DNA of 14,361 nucleotides, taken from Comamonadaceae bacterium UBA2334 (GTDB lineage: Bacteria; Pseudomonadota; Gammaproteobacteria; Burkholderiales; Burkholderiaceae_C). Below the pieces are notes generated by a model. That model made no database searches. It saw nothing but the letters and a program-made list of their open reading frames with translations, and was not told the DNA's origin. The DNA is taken from contig DDUQ01000089.1 of assembly GCA_002344885.1 (NCBI GenBank), positions 1 to 14,361 on the forward strand, in the 5' to 3' direction. Shown here one piece after another: positions 1-5,459 of the stretch (position 1 is its first letter; every line of letters begins with the position of its first letter). The position numbers were made by a program, and so were the translations under genes.

Positions 1-198
1 GACGAACCCACCGGCAACCTGGACCGCGCCACCGCAGACGGTGTGTTCGAGCTGATGATGGAGCTGGCCCGCAGCCAGGGCACCGCGTTCGTGGTCGTCA
101 CGCACGACACCGCGCTGGCGCAGCGCTGCCGGCAACGCGTCAGCCTGGTGGGTGGCGTGCTTCACGTACCTGAAGTGCCCGACACTGTGCAACCTTGA
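1..198 (+). CDS. lolD: LolD-type lipoprotein-releasing ABC transporter ATP-binding subunit (3' end only)
   Basis: The window opens inside this gene, and 65 C-terminal residues are visible. They begin with the Walker B aspartate-glutamate and D-loop (DEPTGNLD), followed about 38 residues later by the switch histidine in VVVTHD. The wording around these motifs (GNLD, then GTAFVVVTHD, then a short tail) closely matches the LolD/MacB/FtsE class. From recollection it is most like LolD, which with LolC/E extracts outer-membrane lipoproteins from the inner membrane for transfer to LolA. Walker A and the signature motif lie upstream of the window, so the exact subfamily cannot be confirmed. The gene stops 19 bases before the next start, so the two may share a transcript, although no functional link is apparent. 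Confidence 0.75.
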   Translation, partial: DEPTGNLDRATADGVFELMMELARSQGTAFVVVTHDTALAQRCRQRVSLVGGVLHVPEVPDTVQP

Positions 199-217
199 AA
201 CTGAAAGCCGAAACCAG

Positions 218-1447
218 ATGACTCCCAACGGCATCAACACCCGAATCGTCCACGCGGACCGCAGCTTTGGTGTGGAGCACGGCGGCGTGCGCAAACCCAT
301 TCACACCTCCGTGCAATACGGCTTCCAGACCGTGGAAGAGCTCGTGGGCGTGTTCCAGGGCACGGTCAAGGGCTACAACTACGCCCGACAGGGCACGCCA
401 ACCACGGCCGCGCTGGAATCGCGCATCAACCTGCTCGAAGGCGGCGTGGGCACCATCTGTTTTGCCACCGGCATGGCGGCCATCTGTGCGACGTTTTTCA
501 CGCTGCTCAAAGCGGGCGATCACATCGTTGTCAGCCAGTTTGTGTTCGGCAATACCAACAGCGTGCTGGGCACCCTGCGCGATTTTGGCGTCCAGGTGTC
601 CACGGTCGATGCCACGCGTGTCAGCGAGGTGGCCGATGCGCTGCAACCCAACACCCGCATGGTGTTCGTGGAAACCGTGGCCAATCCGGGTACGCAGGTG
701 GCCGATCTGGCCGCCATCGGCCAGTTGTGCCAGGCGCATCGGCTGGTGTACGTGGTGGACAACACGGTGACGTCACCCGTGCTGTTCCAGCCGCGCAACG
801 TGGGGGCCAGTCTGGTCATCAACTCCCTGACCAAAACCATCGGTGGCCACGGCACGGCATTGGGCGGCGCGGTGACCGATACCGGGCTGTTCCCCTGGGC
901 CGACTACCCCAACATCTTCGAGCCGTACCGCAAGGGCGATGCGCGGCAATGGGGCCTGGCTCAAATCCGCAAGAAGGGGCTGCGCGACATGGGCGCAGCC
1001 CTGTCTTCAGAGCAGGCCCACACGCTGGGCAGTGGTGCCGAGACACTGACGCTGCGCCAGCGGCATGCCAGCGACACCGCACTGGCGTTGGCGCAGTTTC
1101 TCGAGGCGCACCCCGCTGTGGCACGCGTGCACTACCCGTTCCTGCCATCGCACCCGCAGCACGCGTTGGCTCGCCAGTTGTTCACCGCTGGCTCCTGGTT
1201 GCTGGCATTTGAACTGGCCGATGCCGACGATTGCCTGCCGTTCATCAACCGCCTGACCATCCCGACGGTGGGCACAGGGCTTGCGGACACGCGCAGCCTG
1301 GTCATTCCGGTGGCACACACCATTTTCTGGGAGGCCGGTGCCGAGGTGCGGGCCAAAATGGGCATTGCCGACGGGCTCATCCGCTTCTCGGTCGGGTTGG
1401 AAGACCTGGCCGACCTCCAGGCCGATCTGGCCCAGGCGCTGGGCTGA
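218..1447 (+). CDS. PLP-dependent Cys/Met-metabolism enzyme, cystathionine gamma-synthase family
   Basis: A 409-residue cytoplasmic enzyme of the Cys/Met-metabolism PLP family, which acts on homoserine-derived or sulfur amino acids by gamma-replacement or elimination. Visible family landmarks are YNYARQGTPT (residues 53-62, phosphate-binding Tyr/Arg from the partner subunit), ATGMAAI (83-89), VVDNT with Asp181 (pyridine nitrogen) and SLTKTIGGHG with Lys206 as the Schiff-base lysine. The usual active-site Tyr of the Y-G-G/C-T segment appears to be Phe110 here (VFGNTN), which recalls O-succinylhomoserine sulfhydrylase-like members more than classical cystathionine gamma-synthase. The ATG at 218 is preferred because 22 codons of an in-frame upstream extension (from 152) overlap the preceding gene and lack family character. 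No strong ribosome-binding site is seen. The exact reaction (CGS, OAH sulfhydrylase or methionine gamma-lyase) cannot be fixed from sequence. Confidence 0.85.
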   Translation: MTPNGINTRIVHADRSFGVEHGGVRKPIHTSVQYGFQTVEELVGVFQGTVKGYNYARQGTPTTAALESRINLLEGGVGTICFATGMAAICATFFTLLKAGDHIVVSQFVFGNTNSVLGTLRDFGVQVSTVDATRVSEVADALQPNTRMVFVETVANPGTQVADLAAIGQLCQAHRLVYVVDNTVTSPVLFQPRNVGASLVINSLTKTIGGHGTALGGAVTDTGLFPWADYPNIFEPYRKGDARQWGLAQIRKKGLRDMGAALSSEQAHTLGSGAETLTLRQRHASDTALALAQFLEAHPAVARVHYPFLPSHPQHALARQLFTAGSWLLAFELADADDCLPFINRLTIPTVGTGLADTRSLVIPVAHTIFWEAGAEVRAKMGIADGLIRFSVGLEDLADLQADLAQALG

Positions 1448-1488
1448 CGGGTCGCACGCATTCACCGCTGGCGTCAGCAGCTTTACCG

Positions 1489-2439
1489 ATGTGGATCGAC
1501 ACCCACTGCCACCTCGACGCGCCCGAGCTGGCGGCCTGGGGTGGCGGCCTGTCGCTGCTTCCAGCTGGTACCGGGCCGGCTTGGGTCACGTCGCCTGACA
1601 GGGTGCCCGCCCCCAGACGGGTGGCGCGCGAACAGGGCGTGGCGCTGTGCGTGTTGCCCGCTGTGGAGGTGGGCAATTTCGATGCCGTGCGCCAGCTCGC
1701 GCACCGCAGCGGCGATGCCTATGCGCTGGGGATACACCCGCTCTGTGTGCCCCGCATGCAGGCGGATGACCTGAAGCGGCTGGACGACGAGCTGACGGCG
1801 CACCGGGACGACCCGCGGCTGGTGGCTGTCGGTGAAATCGGCCTGGATTTTTTTGTGCCCGCGCTGTGCTCGGCTGAGATGAAGGAGCGGCAACACGCCG
1901 TTTATCGGGCGCAGCTGCAATTGGCCCGCAAACACGGTTTGCCCGTTTTGCTGCATGTGCGCAAAAGCGCCGATTGCTTGCTCAAACACCTGCGCGAGGT
2001 CTGGGGGTTGCGCAGCGGGCAACCGGTGCCACCGGGCTGTGCCGGCATTGCCCATGCCTTCAACGGGAGCCCCGAACAGGCGCGGGCTTTTCTGGCGCTG
2101 GGCTTCAAGTTGGGCATCGGCGGTGTGGTGACATTTGACGGGGCACATCGGTTGCGCCGCCTGGCCACTGACTTGCCGGTCGATGCCTGGGTGATGGAAA
2201 CGGATGCGCCCGACATTCCCCCACAATGGCTGTATGCCACCGCTGCCCAACGTGCTGCGGGACAGACCCAGGGCGTCAACACGCCTGCCGAGTTGCCCCG
2301 CATCGGCGGCGTCATGGCTGGCCTGAGGGGTGTGCCGGTGGCCGATTGGGCTTCTCGCACCACCGCGAACGCGGTGGCCGCCCTGCCCAAGGTGGCGACT
2401 TTGCTGACGGGTTTTGAAGGCATGCCGGGAGCCGTCTGA
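1489..2439 (+). CDS. TatD-family metal-dependent hydrolase
   Basis: A 316-residue TatD-family protein (amidohydrolase-fold TIM barrel). Members act as metal-dependent 3'-5' exonucleases or nucleases on DNA/RNA ends, and some are annotated simply as hydrolases. All expected metal ligands are visible: HCH at His6 and His8, Glu116 in GEIGLDF, His156 in LLHVRKS, His189 in AHAFNG and Asp239 in METDAPD. The length exceeds the usual 255-265. Part of the excess is a Gly/Pro-rich segment near residues 17-37, between the HCHLD motif and the first helix/strand, and it looks inserted. The ATG at 1489 places the HxH motif at the extreme N terminus as in the family. No good Shine-Dalgarno sequence precedes it. 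It lies 41 bases after the PLP enzyme and 43 bases before the glycosylase start, consistent with one transcript. The last two genes may form a DNA-repair or nucleic-acid-turnover pair, which is inference. Confidence 0.88.
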   Translation: MWIDTHCHLDAPELAAWGGGLSLLPAGTGPAWVTSPDRVPAPRRVAREQGVALCVLPAVEVGNFDAVRQLAHRSGDAYALGIHPLCVPRMQADDLKRLDDELTAHRDDPRLVAVGEIGLDFFVPALCSAEMKERQHAVYRAQLQLARKHGLPVLLHVRKSADCLLKHLREVWGLRSGQPVPPGCAGIAHAFNGSPEQARAFLALGFKLGIGGVVTFDGAHRLRRLATDLPVDAWVMETDAPDIPPQWLYATAAQRAAGQTQGVNTPAELPRIGGVMAGLRGVPVADWASRTTANAVAALPKVATLLTGFEGMPGAV

Positions 2440-2482
2440 CGCACGGCGAACCACCCATACAAACTTTTTTGTTTCTGACGAG

Positions 2483-3085
2483 ATGGCCCGGTTGCCCGAA
2501 CCCACATTCACATTCACGTCCGCGTCGCGCCTGGTTGGTTTGCCCCCTCTGATGGACGATCACACCCACGTGCTGGTGCTGGGCAGCTTTCCCGGCGTGG
2601 CCTCGCTGGCGCAGCAGCAGTACTACGGCCACCCTCGCAACCACTTCTGGCCGGTGATGGCGCATGTGTTTCAAGCTTTTTTCGGCTCTGGCGCTTATTC
2701 TGAAAGCACCAAAAGCTATCAGAAAAATGAACTCGGTGTGCCCCTGGCGTATGCCGACCGCTGTGCCTGGCTGCTGGCCCACGGTGTGGGTTTGTGGGAC
2801 GTGTACGCCGCCTGCCAGCGCCCGGGCAGCCTGGATGCCGACATCCGCGCAGCGGAGCCCAACGACTTGTCCGGCTTGCTGGCGCAGTGCCCGCGCCTGA
2901 AGCTGGTGGCCCACAACGGCGGCGAGAGCGGCAAGCACATGCGCCACACCCGTGCCCTGTTCGGTCCCAGGGGTGTGCAGGTGGTGCCGCTGCCCTCCAC
3001 CAGCCCCGCCAATGCCAGCTGGAGCCTGGCCCGCAAGCAAGCCGCCTGGGGCGCGGCGCTGGGGCCCGCGCTGGTCAGCGGCTGA
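2483..3085 (+). CDS. DNA-deoxyinosine (hypoxanthine) glycosylase, UDG superfamily
   Basis: A 200-residue protein of the uracil-DNA glycosylase fold, resembling the hypoxanthine-DNA glycosylase branch (UDG family 6), which removes deaminated adenine or uracil from DNA. Landmarks are LGSFPG (33-38), the active-site loop HPRNHFW (50-56), a GLWDV strand (103-107), VAHNGG (142-147) and the DNA-intercalation-type loop LPSTSPAN (170-177). Between the FWPVM helix and YADR, residues about 67-84 (SGAYSES...) look foreign. They are encoded by a degenerate copy of the repeat also found at 13233-13282 and add roughly 12-18 residues without breaking the frame. Start choice: ATG 2483 is preferred, but ATG 2552 (just before DDHTHVLVLGSF) and a TTG at 2414 overlapping tatD are also open. 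The gene converges on the minus-strand mscS-type gene. Confidence 0.82.
   Translation: MARLPEPTFTFTSASRLVGLPPLMDDHTHVLVLGSFPGVASLAQQQYYGHPRNHFWPVMAHVFQAFFGSGAYSESTKSYQKNELGVPLAYADRCAWLLAHGVGLWDVYAACQRPGSLDADIRAAEPNDLSGLLAQCPRLKLVAHNGGESGKHMRHTRALFGPRGVQVVPLPSTSPANASWSLARKQAAWGAALGPALVSG
2682..2732. repeat. Degenerate copy of a palindromic dispersed repeat, inside the glycosylase gene
   Basis: This 51-base stretch aligns almost end to end with 13233-13282. Shared blocks are TCGGCTC, GCGCTT, TGAAAGC, AGCTAT and GAAAAA followed by GAAC. The central palindrome (GCGCTT...GAAAGC) is decayed here. An extra inverted pair AGCTTTT/AAAAGCT (2674-2680 and 2711-2717) surrounds the core. Its A/T-rich tail contrasts with the surrounding GC-rich coding sequence. 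From memory, elements with a 'gcgctt...aagcgcaagcagctat' core are scattered in Comamonadaceae genomes, but copy number could not be checked here. Confidence 0.7.
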
Positions 3086-3089
3086 CCAG
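3071..3089. repeat. Perfect 9-bp inverted repeat spanning the glycosylase stop codon
   Basis: CTGGTCAGC, one G, then GCTGACCAG: a near-continuous palindrome that includes the TGA stop codon at 3083-3085. It could fold as a short hairpin in the mRNA and slow or end transcription at the convergent junction, but no U-tract follows, so it is not a classical intrinsic terminator. Confidence 0.5.
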
Positions 3090-3108
3090 AACAGGCCAGT
3101 GCCTGACC

Positions 3109-3126
3109 GGGCTTGGGGTCAAGCCC
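3109..3126. terminator. Hairpin in the convergent junction, possible U-less terminator
   Basis: A perfect 7-bp stem GGGCTTG/CAAGCCC encloses a four-base GGGT loop. It lies between the ends of the convergent glycosylase and MscS-type genes, where bidirectional termination is expected. There is no T-tract on either strand, so efficient Rho-independent termination is doubtful. The assignment rests on position and stem only. Confidence 0.35.
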
Positions 3127-3140
3127 TGGCCCCGTGGCCT

Positions 3141-3224
3141 GACCAGCCCAATCAGCCAGATCAGCCAGATCAGCCAGATCAGCCAGATCAGCTCGATCAG
3201 CCCGATCAGCAGGATCAACCGATC
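3141..3224. repeat. Tandem array of a 9-bp unit, consensus GATCAGCCA, with eight GATC sites
   Basis: About nine 9-bp units run from GACCAGCCC at 3141 through AATCAGCCA and three exact GATCAGCCA copies, then variants ending CTC, CCC and CAG, and GATCAACCG. GATC occurs at 3159, 3168, 3177, 3186, 3195, 3204, 3213 and 3221. The array fills most of the space between the two convergent genes. Its edge overlaps the stop codon and last codons of the minus-strand MscS-type gene (stop at 3215-3217). Because the stop precedes the bulk of the array, changes in copy number by slippage would not alter that protein. Confidence 0.85.
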
Positions 3225-4027
3225 GTGCGATGCGCCACCGGGGTTTCGGGCACAGGGTAGCCCGCCGCGCCGAAGGTGCTCACCACCGCCTTGTGGGTGT
3301 CGAAGTAGACCTGCCAGTAGTGGTCTGTGTGGGTGTAGGGTCGCACGCACAGCAGGGGGCCTTCGGGGGTGAACTGCAGAATTTCCACGTCGGGTGCGGG
3401 GCTGGTTTTCACATTCGGAATGGCAGCCACGGCCGTGCGCAGGCGGGCGATGGCATCCTGCACGTCCACACTGTTGGCCACTTTGGCCACACAGTCCACC
3501 CGGCGGAAGGGCTCTGCGCTGTAGTTCTGGATGTTGTCCGAGAACACCTTGTTGTTGCCCACCACGGTGGTCACGTTGTCGGGCGTGAGGATGGTGGTGG
3601 CAAACAGCCCCAGTTCCTTCACGGTGCCCGTGGTGCCGCCCGCGCTGATGAAGTCGCCTACCTTGTAGGGGCGCAGCACCTGCAGGAACACCCCGGCTGC
3701 AAAGTGCGCCAGCAGCCCGCTCCACGCCGCACCGATGGCCAGGCCCGCGCCGGCCAGCAGCGCCGCGAACGAGGTGGTCTTGACGCCGAAGATGTCCAGA
3801 ATCGCCAGGATCAGCACCACCGTCAGCGCAACGCTGATGATGGATTTCAGGTAGCGGATCAGCGTCTGGTCGAGCTTCTTGGCCCGCTCCATGCCGCTGC
3901 CGATGAGACTCACCGCGAGGTTGATGAGCCAGCGGCCCACCACCCAGGCCGCGATGGCACCCAGTATCTTCAGGCCGAAGTCAGCCCCCTGGGTGGTCAG
4001 GAAGTTCCAGATCAGTTCCATGTTCAT
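3215..4027 (-). CDS. MscS-family small-conductance mechanosensitive channel
   Basis: A 270-residue inner-membrane channel of the small MscS class, close to the length of E. coli MscS (286). MscS heptamers open under membrane tension to release osmolytes during hypo-osmotic shock. Three hydrophobic segments are visible: about 18-42, 60-80 and the Gly/Ala-rich pore helix at about 88-118 (AALLAGAGLAIGAAWSG through FAAGVFLQVLRPY). These are followed by the beta domain (VGDFI, GTVKELGLFATTI, NNKVFSDNIQNYS) and the alpha/beta cytoplasmic domain. The start is set at the CAT at 4025-4027, because AGGA lies six bases upstream on this strand (AAAGGAACGATT). An in-frame ATG at 4069 would add 14 residues with no family similarity, and MELIW two codons later is a minor alternative. 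It is monocistronic, convergent with the glycosylase gene and divergent from the spermidine-synthase-like gene. Its stop lies in the edge of the GATC array. Confidence 0.9.
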   Translation of the reverse strand: MNMELIWNFLTTQGADFGLKILGAIAAWVVGRWLINLAVSLIGSGMERAKKLDQTLIRYLKSIISVALTVVLILAILDIFGVKTTSFAALLAGAGLAIGAAWSGLLAHFAAGVFLQVLRPYKVGDFISAGGTTGTVKELGLFATTILTPDNVTTVVGNNKVFSDNIQNYSAEPFRRVDCVAKVANSVDVQDAIARLRTAVAAIPNVKTSPAPDVEILQFTPEGPLLCVRPYTHTDHYWQVYFDTHKAVVSTFGAAGYPVPETPVAHRTIG

Positions 4028-4176
4028 AATCGTTCCTTTCAAACAAAAGACGGACGCGAAGCCATGCAATCTTGGTCGGTATTGGGGTGGCAGACCCGGT
4101 TCACATGCAGCACCGAGCGGGCATGTGTGCGAAGTTGGCCGCCCGTGTGGCGCGCAGGCACGCGGGTGACGCAGCC
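4028..4176. other. Divergent intergenic region between the MscS-type and spermidine-synthase-like genes
   Basis: This 149-bp region must hold promoters for both genes if the downstream start at 4177 is right. The only site I can support is the AGGA ribosome-binding site for the minus-strand gene, just right of 4027. No convincing -35/-10 pair or operator was seen. In-frame ATG codons for the plus-strand gene at 4105 and 4123 mean part of this region could be coding. Confidence 0.4.
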
Positions 4177-4965
4177 GTGAGCACTATTGCACAGAAAAAT
4201 GTGCCCCGACGTCCTCGGGGACTCGCTACGCCGCTGCCCGAGGTCAATTTTTCGGACTACGGGAACGTCCGCTGCCTGCACCTCGGCACCGAATGGGTGC
4301 AGGGCAGCATGCTGATCGACCGGCCCTACGACATCGAGCTGGAGTACGTGCAGCGCATGATGGCCTGGCTGCTGTTCACCGAGCCAACCAAGGTGGGCAA
4401 AAAGCACGCCATGCAACTGGGCCTGGGTGCGGCGGCGCTCACCAAGTTCTGCCGCAAGCAGTTGCGCATCAAGACGACGGCGGTGGAAATCAACCCGCAG
4501 GTCATTTCAGCCTGCCGCTTCTGGTTCAAACTGCCACCGGACGATGCCAAGCTGCTGGTGGTGCAGGCCGATGCCGAGGTGGAGGTGCGCAACCCGGTCT
4601 GGGCGGGCGATGTGGACGCGCTGCAGGTCGATCTGTACGACCACGAGGCCGCTGCCCCCGTGCTGGACAGCCTGGATTTCTACAGGGACTGCCGCCACAC
4701 CCTGACGGAGGGCGGCTGCATGACCGTCAACTTGTTTGGCGAGCGCAACACCTACCCCGAAAGTGTCGAAAAAATTGCGGAGGCGTTCGGGCGCGAGGCC
4801 GTGTGGTGTTTCAAGCCCACCAAAGAGGGCAACACGGTGGTGCTGGCGCAGCGCACGCCCGCGGCGCCTTCGCGCGAACAGCTTGCGGCCCGTGCTGCCG
4901 ACATACAGGCGCGCTGGGGCTTGCCAGCGCCAAAGTGGCTGAAGGTGTTCAAGCCGCTGGTTTGA
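4177..4965 (+). CDS. Spermidine synthase-like / class I SAM-fold protein
   Basis: A 262-residue predicted cytoplasmic protein with a Rossmann-type methyltransferase/aminopropyltransferase fold. Motif I is QLGLGAAALTKF (80-91), and the acidic end of strand 2 is AVEINPQVI with Glu104. A middle segment ALQVDLYDHE (148-157) carries the Asp-rich region typical of spermidine synthases, followed by FYRDCRHTLTEGGCMTVNLFG (168-188). It resembles the SpeE-like proteins of betaproteobacteria, which are often called spermidine synthase without proof of aminopropyl transfer. A simple methyltransferase remains possible. The N-terminal beta-hairpin domain of true SpeE is short here. The chosen start is GTG 4177, preceded by GGGTGA with seven bases between. 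ATG 4123 and ATG 4105 are in-frame alternatives giving longer, Arg/Ala-rich N termini. A CCCCGA/TCGGGG hairpin lies early in the coding region near 4203. Confidence 0.68.
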   Translation: MSTIAQKNVPRRPRGLATPLPEVNFSDYGNVRCLHLGTEWVQGSMLIDRPYDIELEYVQRMMAWLLFTEPTKVGKKHAMQLGLGAAALTKFCRKQLRIKTTAVEINPQVISACRFWFKLPPDDAKLLVVQADAEVEVRNPVWAGDVDALQVDLYDHEAAAPVLDSLDFYRDCRHTLTEGGCMTVNLFGERNTYPESVEKIAEAFGREAVWCFKPTKEGNTVVLAQRTPAAPSREQLAARAADIQARWGLPAPKWLKVFKPLV

Positions 4966-5020
4966 GGTTCGCCCGATCGGTTCGCCGTGTGGGCCGAGGG
5001 CCTGCGTGCTGCATATGGCC

Positions 5021-5045
5021 TGCATGCTCTCTGCATGCTGCATGC
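5021..5045. repeat. Three TGCATGC copies in the spacer before the cytochrome gene
   Basis: TGCATGC occurs at 5021-5027, 5032-5038 and 5039-5045, each containing the self-complementary GCATGC. The cluster lies in the 179-bp spacer between the spermidine-synthase-like gene and the cytochrome c gene. It could fold into alternative hairpins or be a multi-copy binding site, but nothing else supports a function. No T-tract follows, so it is not called a terminator. Confidence 0.5.
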
Positions 5046-5059
5046 CTGTTGTCCGCGCG

Positions 5060-5090
5060 TTGTCTGTAAACAGGTGGACCGTGCTATCGT
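5060..5090 (+). promoter_or_regulatory. Weak sigma70-like promoter candidate for the cytochrome c gene cluster
   Basis: TTGTCT at 5060-5065 could serve as -35, and TATCGT at 5085-5090, preceded by TGC (extended -10 style), as -10. The 19-base spacing is longer than ideal and both hexamers deviate from consensus. The position, about 55 bases before the start codon, is plausible for the gene run starting at 5145. Confidence 0.3.
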
Positions 5091-5144
5091 TTCGTCAAGC
5101 TTGGCCTGTGTAGGTCCGAGCGATTCCCCGCAAAAGGACCTGAC

Positions 5145-5459
5145 ATGAACGTTACCAAGCACTTACTGCACGCGACCTTGCTTCTGGGCACCGCCTGTGC
5201 GCTGGCCGGTCCTCTGGAAGACCTGATGCTCAAAGGTGGCTGCGTGGCCTGCCATGCCACGGACAAAAAAATGGTGGGCCCTTCCTACAAGGACATCGCG
5301 GCCAAGTACAAAGGCCAGGATGTCGCGGCCAAACTGGCCGAAAAAGTCCGCAAGGGCAGTTCGGGCGTGTTCGGCACCGTTCCCATGACACCCACACCTG
5401 TCACCAGGTTGAATGATGCTGACCTGAAGACCGTGGTGGAAGCGATCCTGAAGCTGTGA
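5145..5459 (+). CDS. Small periplasmic class I cytochrome c (c-551/c8 type)
   Basis: A 104-residue precursor. Residues 1-21 form a Sec signal peptide (hydrophobic core after MNVTKH, cleavage likely after ALA at about 21), leaving a mature protein of about 83 residues, typical of c-551-type electron carriers. Heme attachment is CVACH (Cys33, Cys36, His37). The family stretch MVGPSYKDIAAKY follows at 43-55, and the distal axial ligand is Met81 in VPMTP. Such proteins shuttle electrons between periplasmic complexes, for example from bc1 to oxidases or nitrite reductases. No partner oxidase or reductase is encoded nearby. The start has a good ribosome-binding site (AAGGA, six bases before ATG). 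The stop overlaps the next gene's GTG start in a GTGA junction, implying translational coupling with the ATPase. Confidence 0.92.
   Translation: MNVTKHLLHATLLLGTACALAGPLEDLMLKGGCVACHATDKKMVGPSYKDIAAKYKGQDVAAKLAEKVRKGSSGVFGTVPMTPTPVTRLNDADLKTVVEAILKL

Noticed and set aside
3141..3224. CRISPR-like array
   Set aside because: The units are 9 bases, contiguous and without spacers, and there are no cas genes.
2794..3372. Plus-strand frames across the GATC array giving Ile-Ser-Gln or Gln-Pro-Asp repeats
   Set aside because: They are shadow frames of the glycosylase and mscS genes with no start site, family similarity or codon pattern of their own.
3075..3725. Minus-strand open frame with a hydrophobic (Leu-Ile-Trp) repeat tail
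   Set aside because: It overlaps the well-supported MscS-type gene in another frame. The repeat peptide is just the translation of the 9-bp array, whose unit length keeps any frame open.
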